Made by a program: the position numbers and the translations under genes. A stretch of DNA of 64,000 bases from Cryptomeria japonica (lineage: Eukaryota > Streptophyta > Pinopsida > Cupressales > Cupressaceae), in the NCBI RefSeq assembly GCF_030272615.1, contig NC_081409.1, positions 532,742,291 to 532,806,290 on the forward strand, in the 5' to 3' direction. Below are positions 35,088-46,839 of the stretch, in pieces. Position 1 is the stretch's first letter, and each line of letters opens with the position of its first letter. The notes under the pieces are model-generated. The model was given only the letters and a program-made list of their open reading frames with translations, had not been told where the DNA came from and ran no database searches.

Positions 35088-36171
35088 TGTTGGCTTGATG
35101 ATGATTGTAATGGATGACTTCATGTGTTGTCATTGATGGCACATGTATACACACACATATGTTCACATTGTCTTAGTCATCTTAGTTAAGACAAACCAGT
35201 ATTACTCCTAAGCCTTTGTATTTCAAAATTGGTATTATATGTATAGTGAAGTTCAATCGGTTTTGAAAGTGTCTAACTGGTATATGCATGAATGGAATGA
35301 CACCAGCTTGGAGATTTAGCGGAGATCAACAAGGAAGAAAATGGAGGACAATCAATCTATGAGTTGGAAGAGGTTAACTCTTAACTAGTATCAATGTTCC
35401 AACTATTTTCACTGATTGTGTGATGAGTTATCATCGGTCGTGATGAGTTATCCCTAACCGATAGTTTTAGTGGCAATCTATGATGTGTTATGTTGGATTG
35501 TCCAGATACACTGCGCCTAGGAAATTGTGATGTGATTCCTGAGCGGACATGTAATGTAATGTCTATATAATGACATTATGATGAACTATTTTTATGATGC
35601 GAGATAGAAGTCTTAAGTTGTTACGATTTACTGAAGGTGTTGCAGAGTATGTTAGTGATTCATTTTTGAGTAAGAAAAAGAGGATCTATTGAAGCAAGAT
35701 GTGATACTTCTAGATCACACCATGTGTTATCTTCTAATCACTACAATAGTCAAATCCTCTAATCGGGTAATCTCTAACAAGCTTCGCTATACAAATCCTC
35801 TAACCAGGTGATCCATTAGTTTGGGTTTGAAATCCTCTACTGAGGTTACTCCTAACAGAGCTTTAGGATCTTTAACAAGATTCACTCCTAGCAGAGCACT
35901 TTGTAGACCTTAATCAGTCAATTACCTATTACTGTAGATAGTTAACTTGTGATTCCCATTTCACTGTGGTTTTTCCTAGTTAGGTTTTCCATGTATAAAT
36001 ACTTGTGTTATGGTGGATGTTTTACTTGTTGTGGATGCTTTAATATCACTTTGGATTGCATGCATAATATTTAGTAAGTTGGTTAACTGTCTTTACCGGT
36101 CTGTGTTTCAAGTGGTATTGTTTTTGCTATCATAGATTCTCTCCCCCTCTTAGTTCTTTATAATTCTATCA
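35088..36171 (+). repeat. 5' LTR of element F
   Basis: Starts TGTTGGCTTGATG and ends CTATCA. It carries the eroded U3 motif AGATACACTGCGCCTAGG (35503-35520), TATA box CTATATAA (35563-35570), CCT..AGG array (35750-35930), U5 block (35965-36012) and CCCCCTCTTAGT before the end. Confidence 0.9.
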
Positions 36172-36173
36172 AT

Positions 36174-36186
36174 TGGTATCATAGCC
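36174..36186 (+). other. Primer-binding site of element F
   Basis: TGGTATCATAGCC, one change from the initiator-Met complement. Confidence 0.85.
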
Positions 36187-36209
36187 TAACTTCCTTAAGG
36201 ATTAATCGC

Positions 36210-37512
36210 ATGGAAGGAAACCCTAAAGCCATCATGAGGGATATGAGTTATTTAGAAATGGCTAGAGTTTTTTATGCAACCAAGAAAGACCTTGAAACCC
36301 TAAGGCTTAGATTTAAAGCTTCACAAGTCAAAAGGAGAGAGATGACTGAGAAAAAATAGTTCTTCAGCTGAGGCCAACATTGGTGCATTGGTTGAAGAAG
36401 TTGAGAAACCAAATGGTGAAAAGCTAAATCTAAGGAGAGAGATAGAAGCCTTAACAATCCACATGAGCCAAGAGCTTGAAACAAGAAGGGCAATTGAAGA
36501 CCTAATCAAAGAGAGAGATCATGAGATTTCTAAGATCAAACAAGAGAATGCAACTTTGCATGAGCATTGGCATGAAGAGAAGGAAGAGAAGGAAGCATTG
36601 CAGCTAGATCTTGAAATGGCAACATCTCTAAAAGAGAGACTAACAAAACACAATAAAGATCTTACCAAAGAGCTCACTGAGGCTAACGGGAAGCTTGAAA
36701 AGTTCAATAAGAGTTCTTCTATGCTGGATGAGCAGATCCAATCTCAAAGGATGAAAGGTGACACATCTGGACTAAGTTTCAATACATCTGAGAAAGGAGA
36801 ATCTTCTAATAACAAGAGCAACATGCACAAAGGTAAAACTGCTCCTAAGGCTAACAAGCCTACCAGTAAGAAAACTTTTAAACCCGTTTGCTTTATCTAT
36901 CACAAACATGGACATACTGCTAATATGTGTAGAAGCAAACCTAATGATAATACATGCTATAATGCAAATGATAGGTATGTGTCTAGAAGATTTGAAGGTT
37001 ATTGTTTCACATACAAAATGTATGGAAATATATCAGTTGAATGCAGATATGGAGCAAAACATCTAGCACCTCACATGAATCTAAGACCTAATGGTGACTG
37101 GAGAAGAACCTATGACAACAAGGGAAACATGAATTGGTAGAAACCCTATGTCAACCGGTTTAGTCCATTTGAAATGAAAAATGTAACAAATGCAATTTGC
37201 ACCATTTATAATAATTATGGACATGCGGATATGAATTGTAGAAGGAGAACTAGAAAAGGTAATGCAGGACCTTGGAGATCATCTATGATGGCTTGCTATC
37301 ATTGTCATAAGCCAGGACACATGGCAAAGTTTTGTAGAACTAGGCAGAACAAACCGGTTAACCACTCTAAAGATAAAAAATGTAAGTATAAGGTCAATGT
37401 TGAGGAAACCAGAGAGGAGACGAACAGAGTCTAGAAAAACAAGACTAAGGACAAGCCTTCAGAAGAATCTATCCCTTCACCTAGTGTGGAGAATCCTACA
37501 TCAGTGAATTAA
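36210..37512 (+). pseudogene. gag: Gag-like protein of element F
   Basis: ATG at 36210 (MEGNPKAIMRDMSYLEMAR). A frameshift in the A-run near 36350 leads into an open frame to 37140 that contains the coiled coil (RREIEALTIHMSQELETRRA, DHEISKIKQEN) and a Lys/Ser/Thr-rich linker. Knuckles: CFIYHKHGHTANMC (second Cys is Tyr), CFTYKMYGNISVEC (second Cys and the His lost), CTIYNNYGHADMNC (second Cys lost) and an intact CYHCHKPGHMAKFC (about 37294-37335). TAG stops lie at 37138 and 37432, the latter at the Trp position of B and C. The tail ends SPSVENPTSVN before TAA at 37510. Confidence 0.75.
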
Positions 37513-38008
37513 GCCTTTCAAACAGGCCTAAGGGGAGCCTAGTGGTAAATCTACTTCCAGACCCCTTGAAGAATGTGTGGTAAGAAAGTTTTGCATTTTG
37601 ATTTGTTTTGTGAGAATTATTGACATCATTGTCTATCAATTTTCAAAAGATTGCCAACCAGTTATATACTTGTCAGTATTGGGAAGTTTTGTTAAGTGAT
37701 ATATTAGGGTTTGTTACTCTATTGGTTGAGTAATTAATGCAGTGGGTAAAGTTTATAAAGGAAAGTTTTACTATCTTATTTTTACCCTAATTTCATTTGA
37801 AGAGAGTTTTCAAGCACCTGTAGAGCAAAAAAGAGAATTGCTAGCTGATTGTAGAAGGATTTGTGTTGTAGATCGAAAGATTGAATCGAATTTGAACATT
37901 AGTAAAGGCGAAATGGGTGTACATTCAAGAGATCAATAGGAAACCTTGCCAAAGTGAAGGGATTAAGGTATTCTTTTCTTAATCTCTCTCAAATTGATTT
38001 TATCCAAA
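37513..38008 (+). promoter_or_regulatory. Gag-ORF2 spacer of element F
   Basis: Donor-like GTGGTAAGA near 37580, TTAGGGTTT (37704-37712), TAATTAATGC (37731-37740, 278 nt before the ORF2 ATG), a TATA-like GTTTATAAAGG (37751-37761) and AAGGTATT (37965-37972). The TATA-like site is the best of the family. Confidence 0.45.
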
Positions 38009-41000
38009 ATGGTATTGTTGTCTAAGAAAATAGAGAAACTTATTATTAATGCTAAACCTATGGAGTCTATGGAATCAGACAAAATAGTTTCATATAATGC
38101 ATTGTCTCAAGTTCCTGATGGTGTTATGATAAAAGGTGATTTATCTAGTTACATTGACTATAAAATTGAAGATTTAAGATCACTATCAATTTATCCTCAA
38201 CTCAAATCTTTATGTGATAAAAGCAGGAAAGTCAAACCCGAGTACATTAGGGTTTATGAAAAAGGTTTTCATAATGCGGCATATTTTCTTGAATATTTTA
38301 AAGAAGAGCATGTTAGGATGATTATTAGTCATGTGCATGGAGAAAATATGTATCTTGATAGGTTGCATACAATCATGAAGGAAGCAATTCATGCAGTGAC
38401 TAGTTTTTGGCAAATCGGTGAAGTTCCAAAGTTGAGTAAAATTTCAAAAGAGACTATGATTGCACTAACTTAGACCACCTCTAACAATTGTACATTTTTA
38501 GTCAACAACATTAAAGACCCAGCAGTTAGAATTGCAACTATGGTCATTGGGTATAGATATTTTATTATAACAGAATGAACAGTGTGCCATCTATTGTTGT
38601 GCATGCAACTTAGAGGATGATTGCCAAGAATGTAGATTATGACTTATGTGAGGAAATAAGGAGCCAATTGATGTTGAACCTACAATCAATTAAGAAAGAC
38701 AATAGTCAAAGTTTCAAATATGGTCAACTGTTGATTGGTCTATTCTTCTATTTTTCAGAATTTCCTACCAAGAATTGGTGACATTCAATGGTTGAAGGAC
38801 ATACCGGTAACAACTCAAATCAAGAACAACATTAAGGTTGTAAAGAACAAATTTTTTGCTGCTATGAACAAATATTTTAATGATTTCCAAAAGAAGATGA
38901 GCATGAGGTTAAGGCTATCTAAAGATGTGGTGAAACATGTTGCAAAAGACACATGTTTCACACTTACCACAGACTTTTGTCTTATGGAGGTCGTAGAACC
39001 CAGGGATGATGAGATGGAAGAAATGAGTTATGAAGTCAACTATGACTTATTAATTAGATATGCCAACAACCTTTTGGCATCTCCCAAGGATAAGAAGAAG
39101 AAAATACTGAGAACTTATGAGGAAATAAATGCACCTGATGAACCCAATACTGCCAAAGAGAAGAAGAAGAAAGTTGAGCAAGTACCTTCAGTGACCACTG
39201 GTACAAGGGTGACAAGAAGTGTTCAAGTCAAAAAGGAACAGACACCCAAAGTATATGCTACTAAGCACACTGTAACAAAGAAGAGAGGTAGGCAACTTAT
39301 TCTTCAGGCATAATCTAAGGATACCGACACTGAAGAGGAACCAAATAAGATGAAAGAAACTGGTAAGAAAGCCAACCCAATAGGAGACACTTCAAAGAAA
39401 AGTATTCATATTAATGCTTTATCTTACAAACCTATGATTGATTTTGAGAGAACTGTAAAAACATTAGGGAGGAATATGTTTGATAATGTGAAAGAATGTT
39501 TTGATTCATTTGATGATGATCAGAAGCAACAAATTGTTCAAGAGGTAATCAACCACTTGTGTCAATACAATTGGTTACCTCAAGATATTGAAAAGGACAT
39601 TCCTGATTCTTTGTATTCTATTCTTGTAAATAAGTGGAAAATGGCTATTGAACAAGATTAAGAAATTATTGATAGAATTTTCATTCAATATTTTCTTGAA
39701 TTACCTAGAGGTGAATTATTAGCATTGCTTGATAACTTTAAAGGACAGTTTCATTCTAAGGCAAGAATATTGAAGTTATTAAGTGGAAAGGTTCAATCTG
39801 TTGAAATTGAAACTCATCAAATAGCTAGAAATATTCAAAGGATGCATGAGAAAATTAAGTCTCAAAAACTGATCAGAAAGAGACTAGAGCTCAACTGGAG
39901 TTAGATGAGGAATAAATTGTTACACTAGATATTGTCTATCCTATTAAGCATAAGGATGCCACTACTTCTCTACTAGTTATCTTTGTAGATGATACTGATG
40001 AAATCCAGGACACGATTAATACAACTGGTAATATCATTGAACCAGTTATGGAGCCTTTGTAGAAATCGGTTATTACTGTTACACAAGAAGCGGTTGAAGT
40101 ACCGATCATTCAACCTAGTGCGGATATTCAACCATCACCAGAAAAAGAACACCAAGTGGAAAATCAACTACCACTAGTTACAACAGATACATAGGAGAAA
40201 CAAACAAAGACAGAAGTAAAGCAAGAGAATCCTGACAAAAATGTTGAAGTGAAGGAAATTGAATAGAAAAAGGAAGAAGTGAAAGAGAAAACAGAGGAGA
40301 AGATAGTAGAGAAAATAGATGAAAAGGTAAAAGCAAAGGTAAAGTAGGAAATTGATGATGAGGATGACTCAATACACATTAAAGGGCCTATAGATGTAGA
40401 TAATATGATTGCATCTAAACTCATGGAGATCACAATAGTGATGCAATCTAGAGATCAAAAGAAAATATTGAAAGAGCAGAGGAAAGAAGCAGAAATAATT
40501 CAAACTATTGTTGAGATTCTATCAAGTCTCCTACCAGAGACTGACACTGGGAATTTGTCAACTCCTTTTGATAAGCTTGGCCAATTGGTTGCTGATGCTT
40601 CTAACCAACTGAAGTCCCTTGAAGAAGCTGAGAAGAATTACAGAAGGAAAAGAGGAGAGCAAATAATAAAAGATATTGATACAGGGAAGATTGCTTTATC
40701 CTTGAATAAAGATCTTTTGAAGACTGCTATTGAAAATGGAGGAAGGATACTGGCATATACATCTAATGTTTCATTTTTCTTTCTTGATTTGAAGAAGAGG
40801 TGAGAAGAGACAAAACAAGAACTGGAAAGGATATGTACTGCCTACATACCTTTATAGGATTCAACCTTAGCATTTGGCAAATCAGTTGATGATTTGCAAA
40901 ATCGGTTAGATATTTATGATTGTGAACAGGCTAAGAGACTCTGATCCTTGAATGAGCTCAAGAACTATTTGAGACCTAAAGTGGACATCTTACAACGGGC

Positions 41001-41193
41001 ATACAAGGATGCAAAAGTGGTTTTGGCAACTCCAGAGATGAGCATAATGGATCCAATGGAAGAATTTGCTGCACAAGTTATGACAACCATTAAGATCACT
41101 GAAACATTATTGGAAACATGGGATAATGATTTTACTCAGATGAAGATCTTTTTTAGTGACATTTTCTTGAAAATTACAGTGAACACTCCTTGA
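38009..41193 (+). pseudogene. ORF2 of element F
   Basis: Same unknown protein as in B, C and E. ATG at 38009 (MVLLSKKIEKLI). Block 1 (38095-38470) is fully open: SQVPDGV, SSYIDYKIEDLRSLSIYPQL, AVTSFWQIGEVPKL. Block 2 (38580-38900): QLMLNLQSIKKDN, YGQLLIGLFFYF, RIGDIQW, with a frameshift near 38560. A basic linker spans 39090-39310. Block 3 (39400-39790): SYKPMIDFERTVKTL, FDSFDDDQKQQIVQEV, LVNKWKMAIEQD. An acidic/Lys stretch spans 39900-40380. Block 4 (40480-40960): EILSSLLPETDTGNLSTPF and GQLVADASNQLKSLEEAEK. C-terminus LETWDNDFTQMKIFFSDIF, then TGA at 41191. Stops include 38471, 39311, 39659 and 40801. About 1060 codons. Confidence 0.65.
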
Positions 41194-41363
41194 TAAAACT
41201 CCTTTATTTTTGTATATGTAGTTTTTGATGCAAATTTTGATATAATATATATGTATTTTGCTTTGGCATTGTTGTCAAAGGGGGAGTAGAAATATGTTTG
41301 TAAAATCTTTGTATGCACACTTAGTTGTAAAGTTGTAAATTTTCTAAGTGTTTCCATCACTGC
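41194..41363 (+). other. 3' noncoding region of element F
   Basis: Contains the upstream polypurine module GCATTGTTGTCAAAGGGGG within 41267-41286, then the TAAGTG..CCATCACTGCC lead-in to the terminal tract. Confidence 0.6.
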
Positions 41364-41375
41364 CAAAGGGGGAGA
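41364..41375 (+). other. Polypurine tract of element F
   Basis: CAAAGGGGGAGA directly before the 3' LTR start at 41377. Confidence 0.9.
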
Positions 41376-41376
41376 T

Positions 41377-42510
41377 TGCTGGATTGATGATGATTGTAAT
41401 GGAGGACTTCATGTGTTGTTATTGATGGTACATGTACACACACATATGTTCACATTGTCCTAGTCATCTTAATTAAGACAAACTAGTATTACTCCTAAGC
41501 CTTTGTATTGCAAAACTGGTATTATATGTATAGTGAAGTTCAATCAATTTTAAAGGTGTCTAATCGATATATGTAGACAACTGGTATATGTAGGAATGAC
41601 ATGACACCAGCTTGGAGATTTAGCAGAGATCGATAAGGAAGCAAATAAAGGAAAATCGATCTATGAGTTGGAAGAGGTTAACTATTAACCAATATCGGTG
41701 TTCCAACCAGTTTCACTGATTGTGTGATGAGTTATCACCGATCATGACGAGTTATCCCTAACCGATAGATTTGGCTGCAATCTATGATGTGTTATGTTAG
41801 ATTGTCCAGATACACTGTACCTAGGAAGTTGTGATGTGATTCTTGAACCGACATGTAATCTAATGCCTATATAATGACATTGTGATGAACTATTTTTATG
41901 ATGCGAGATAGAAGTGTTAAGTTGTTGCGATTTATTGAAGGCATTGCAGAGTATGTCAGTGATGCAATTTTAAGTACGAAGAAGAGGATCTATTCAAGCA
42001 AGATGTGCTACTTCTAGATCACACCACCTATTGTCTTCTAATCACTATAACATTCAAATCCCCTAACCGGGTTTTCTCTAACAAGCTTCATTGTACAAAT
42101 CCTCTAACCAGGTGATCCATGTTTGGGTTTGAAATCCTCTACCTAGGTTACTCCTAGCAAGGTACTACCTCTAATAGGGTATAGCTCCAAACAAGGCTTT
42201 GTGATCTTTAATAGGATTCACTCCTAGCAGAGTACTTTGTAGACCTTAACTGGTCAACTACCTATTACTGCAGATAGTTAACTTGTGAGTCCTATCTCAC
42301 TGTGGTTTTTCCTAGTTGGGTTTTCTATGTATAAATACTTGTGTTATGGTGGATGTTTTACTTGTTGTGGATGCTTTAATACCACTTTAGATTGCATACA
42401 TAGTATTTAGTAAGTTGGTTAACTGTCTATACCGGTCTATGTTTCAAGTGGTATATTTTTTGTTGTCACTGATTCACTCACCCCCCTCTCAGTGGTTTAT
42501 AAGTCTAAGA
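41377..42510 (+). repeat. 3' LTR of element F
   Basis: Starts TGCTGGATTGATG. Parts as in the 5' copy: AGATACACTGTACCTAGG near 41807, TATA box CTATATAA (41867-41874), CCT..AGG array (42050-42260) and U5 block (42300-42350). The array contains an extra run of units near 42150-42190 absent from the 5' copy. Confidence 0.9.
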
Positions 42511-44799
42511 TTTTATATTCTTTCTTTGATCTAAGGGGTCAATTAAAATTCTCGGACAAAATTACAAAACAATAGGACTTGTGCTTGGATTTGATAAGTA
42601 GTTTAAATAAGGGTTGTCGAGGGAAAATTTTGTAAGGCAATGTGTTTTTTCAAAACCTAAATGCTATTGGACTAAGTTCTGTTATAGTTCATTTATGTTT
42701 ACTGAAATCAATCACCCAATGGAAGGATGAATTGATCATAGTTTGTTATGAATCCTTATAATCATTTATGTGATCTATTCACCTATGTTTGTTGCATAAT
42801 TCATTACAATAAAAAGGCAAGATATCTTATATGTATTGTTGTATGTTTTGTTCCCATCTCAAAGCTCCATCTGGGTTGAGGATCACTAGAGGATTATCCA
42901 TCCTTGAGAATTCTCCCTATTGTTGAGCATGTGTTTGATATTTTCTTCTTAAATTTGATGAAAGTATAAGTATGACACAAAGGTTATAAATTCATCAAAG
43001 GATCACCCTTCAGGGCTTTGCAGAGCCCGAAGTGTAGAAGGATTTAAAAATCCTTTTCATATGTTGGTCCAAGTCCTTGAAGATTTTAAATAGTCGAAGA
43101 TGACTCCTCCTTTGATAAATCTTAAGAACTAGCTTTGTTTTTGCCTACTTGCAGTGTAAACCCCATTTTGGGGCACCAACACAACCCAAAGGAGAACCCA
43201 CCCCTGGTTTTAGGGCACCAGCACAAGAAGCACCAACCCTTAGCTTTGAGCACCCACTCAGAGATTACAATGAAGATATATTGAATACAATTAAAGTACC
43301 TTGTTGTAAATAAAGTTTTGTAACACCTAGCTAATCTTCTTTTGAGATTGATCAACTCTCTTCTACCCTCAGGTATTTAGGCTTCAATCTCAGCTCTCTA
43401 CCTTCTATCTATCTTCACCCTTGTTATCTCCTCTATGTTCTTTGCCTACTCTACTCTCCTACTGCTCTTTCTTCCTTTTCTCAATCTCTTGTTGCTTGTG
43501 GTTGTATTGGCTCTCTATCTCTAATATTTGCTGCTTTAGTTCTTCTCTTTGTCTTCTCTACCCTGCCTCTTTGTGTTCTCACCCTACAACAATAATGAAT
43601 CCATACTCTATTTTGTCCTACTACTACACTCTCTCTCTATAGTTCCTAAACTCCTCTCACTGCTCTATTTCTACTCTATATTCTTAGTGGCAACCTCCTT
43701 TTTTGATTAGTATCTCCACACACACAAACCTCTATATTATATTACAACTCTATGCTAGATGTTATCTTCTTGACATACTGCACTATTTTTCCTTATTATC
43801 ATCACACCATGATCTATACAAGTTTCTATACAACATGCAGATCATTCATACAACAATCTAGTTGGCAAATCAAGTTACCAGATGTGCCAACCAATGTTTA
43901 TGATCAACTTTGAATCTAAGTTTTCGATCTACTGGATTCAACCTTCACTGTTAGTATCATGGTAGTTTCATGTGCCACACCATCAACCACTTCTACCACA
44001 TGTTCACACAGCCCTGCCAGCTCAGTTGCCTCATAGCTATATATTCTCAGCATGGTCATCTCTATATCTGCCCATAAGATCTTCTACCTCTATCTGCTCT
44101 GCTACCTATCCACATAGGTCTCCCATCTTAGCTACCTCAAATACCATTGTCAAATATCATCAAATTCTTCTTCATTTGGTCAGCTCTGTATCTACAAGAT
44201 TTCATTCTTTGTCTTGAGTATGATCTCAAACTAGTCGCTCACATTAAATGTGTTCTATCTATCTTTAGGTTGCACTGTACAAATATTACTAAACTTAGTA
44301 ATCTTAATCTTCCTAATAGATCTGATCCAACCTCTGTTGATCACCTTGAGCCCATCAATCAACTATTACTGATCCACCATTCATTCATTCTTTGTCCTTT
44401 ATTAACCTCTGCATTGATTGGGTCGATCAACTTCCATACTGAAGTCCACCATCACCGACTTGTGAAAATTTGATTTGTTCTGTGACCTTTGGAAACCACA
44501 TGTCCTCATTATCATCATCCAAGTCACTCTATCAACCCTAATCAACATCCTTGTGGATAATTGGGCTGCCCAGACTAGTCAAACTTCATGTTGTAACTAA
44601 CCTTTGAGTTATGCAAACATATTGCACTTATCGAGTTTATAATTGAACACTTATGCCGGTCAATTTTTTAAATTGAATTTTTCTACCCTCATGTTCATCG
44701 CCATAGTAATCACGATGTTGATTTCGACCGGGTTAACATTTTGTCTATGTTCTGCCTTCACAACCTATCTCAATCACCTTGTGATGTCTTTTGTTCCTT
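42511..44799. other. Unassigned noncoding stretch
   Basis: No supported gene. 43165-43255 holds an imperfect repeat around GGGCACCAACACA and GGGCACCAGCACA. 43380-43700 is strongly pyrimidine-rich on this strand. The first part may be the right half of the element carrying block G, split by F, but this was not shown. Confidence 0.35.
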
Positions 44800-46700
44800 T
44801 CATCAACATCAGTTACTTCGATAATAAAGCTCACCTTTGATTTCTCTTATCACCATAAGGTATCCTGAAGCACAATTTCCAGGTTGATACACCTTATCGA
44901 CATAAGTTACTACAAACTGGAAGACTATGACCCAAACAACAACTCATCGAGATGACCATAACTATTAGAATAGAGAAAACATATTAGATTGATAGAACAA
45001 GTTATATCGATGCCACACTGTCATCCTCCCTTTATCAACATAGCTATCCTAGGGTAAAAGCACAAAACTGTGTCACATTTCAGGCTAACTTATCAACACA
45101 AGTGAATTTAAGTAATTCTAACTAAAAATTAATTTTAGTCAAACATATGGTCTATATAGATTCATTATAGCTAAGTTATATATGGACCACAACTTTTCCA
45201 ATTGGAAGTGTCTACTAAATGTATATTTTATACCACTTTGGGTCTAATTGCAAAAAAAAATAAAAAATAAAAAAAATTGATGTTTCAACAACTCCTATTG
45301 TTATAAATAATATTTTTTTTGAAATGTAAAAATACCATTTGATAGATCTATAAGTGAATTTTCTAAAATATATATCTTTTAATATTTTAATTAGTTTTTA
45401 TATTTTATATTTTATATTTTATTTTATTTGAAAGTAGGTCATCAACACTAAAATATAAGGTTGATTATCTTGTCAACAAAAAATACTTAAATTTATATAA
45501 ATTATTTTTAAAAAAATATGATGTAGTAGAGAAAGGAATCTATGTCAATATGATACAATTCTTTTTTAATTTGGATAAATAATTAAGAAAAATGCTGGTG
45601 GGAATTGGAAAGTTATATTTCAGCACATGCAAATTTTCAAATTTATTGGAAAATATATATTTATAAAAAATAGGAAAAAATATATCCATACACTAAAGTT
45701 TCAAGTTATCAATATACACAAAAAAAATGATGAAAAAAAAGTAAAATTTATTAATTAAAGTGTGGTGGCTTGTGTAACTTCAATTTCAGCATTTTATTAG
45801 CAACTAAATTATAATGTTTACAATATAGAAAAGTACTTTCAAATAATTTTTTAGAATTTTGTTAAAATTACAAACATAAAATAGACAAAATAATATAAAT
45901 TTTATTAGTTTACATCATTTCAAAATTCAAAACATATATTTCTGTTTCTATTGATTTACTTTAAAAATTTGAATTGACCATTTTCTTTATAAAAGTGTGA
46001 CACAACTTTGTACTTTTACCCCCCGAAAGATCAACTCTGCGATGGAAAACTTCATCAGCATAAGGTATCCCAAAGCACATACCCATCAGAATAGTTAACA
46101 CTGTCGAATTAACATTTAAACACTATCCCATCAAAACAAACCCATCCCGGTGATCCCACATGAACCATCATCGACATAGTTATTATGACACCGAACTCCA
46201 AAGACCTTCTCCACATCAACATTTTTTATTCCGATTACTCACGAAGGGGTCTTCTCAATATTTTTTTCTGTCAAAATAGCTTACACTATAGGAATAGTGG
46301 AAATTTGTCATTTCACCCTCAATAGCTACTCTGATACACATCCTTGGTCTTCTGGTCGGCATAGCTATTCTGACATAGTGAGTGTCGAATAAGTTAACAC
46401 TATCGGCATAACACAAAATTGTTATGCCGCCTTTGTCAGCTAACCCGATAAGTGGCTCTTACATGGTGATCAATATTGCTATCCCGGTATGACAAAACAC
46501 AAAGGAGTTTTCACATGACCCGACATCGACCTAACTTATGTCGATACCACTTTCCTCCACATGACTCGGTATTGGCCAAGCTATTTTGATACAACCACCA
46601 TAAAAGGCATTACCTACACAACACTTGATCAGTATAAGTTATCCCGATATCAATACTTTAGCAACACAACACTTGATGAGTATAGCTATCTTGATTTGAT
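44800..46700. repeat. Field of degenerate short repeats around ATCGRCATAGYTATCCYGA
   Basis: About ten loose copies of a 20 bp motif recur at irregular spacing, for example ATCGACATAAGTTAC (44894), ATCAACATAGCTATCCTA (45034), ATCGACATAGTTAT (46171), GTCGGCATAGCTATTCTGAC (46357), GTATAAGTTATCCCGATA (46633) and GTATAGCTATCTTGAT (46679). Two longer matches, CATAAGGTATCC followed by AAGCACA, occur near 44856 and 46049. A 970 bp inverted-repeat insertion splits the field. Confidence 0.5.
45052..46021. mobile_element. MITE-like DNA transposon with 26 bp terminal inverted repeats
   Basis: The left end begins GGGTAAAAGCACAAA and continues TGTGTCACA. The right end, reverse-complemented, begins GGGTAAAAGTACAAA and continues TGTGTCACA. 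I count 23 of 26 matches. The interior is extremely AT-rich with no ORF. I could not define a target duplication, so the superfamily is open. Confidence 0.65.
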
Positions 46701-46839
46701 CACTTGTGCAACCTACTCAACTCTAACTAGTCTGATCTTCATTCAGGGACACTCATCATTTGTTGTAACTTCTCAACTCTACACACACACATGTTGACAT
46801 CAATGAAAACTTCAATGCCAATAGAGAGATGATGATATA

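Larger units (their letters stand above)
35088..42510 (+). mobile_element. Element F: complete gag plus ORF2 LTR element
   Basis: LTRs at 35088-36171 and 41377-42510, with primer-binding site, gag, spacer, ORF2 and polypurine tract in the usual order, 7.4 kb in all. No pol motif. The flanks are T-rich (TTTTT and TTTTA), so the 5 bp target duplication is not clean. It is the best-preserved gag of the family. Confidence 0.85.

Noticed and set aside
43122-43355. Minus-strand ORF with Cys/Trp/Pro repeats
   Set aside because: It follows the imperfect GGGCACCA repeat and shows no gene structure or family motif.
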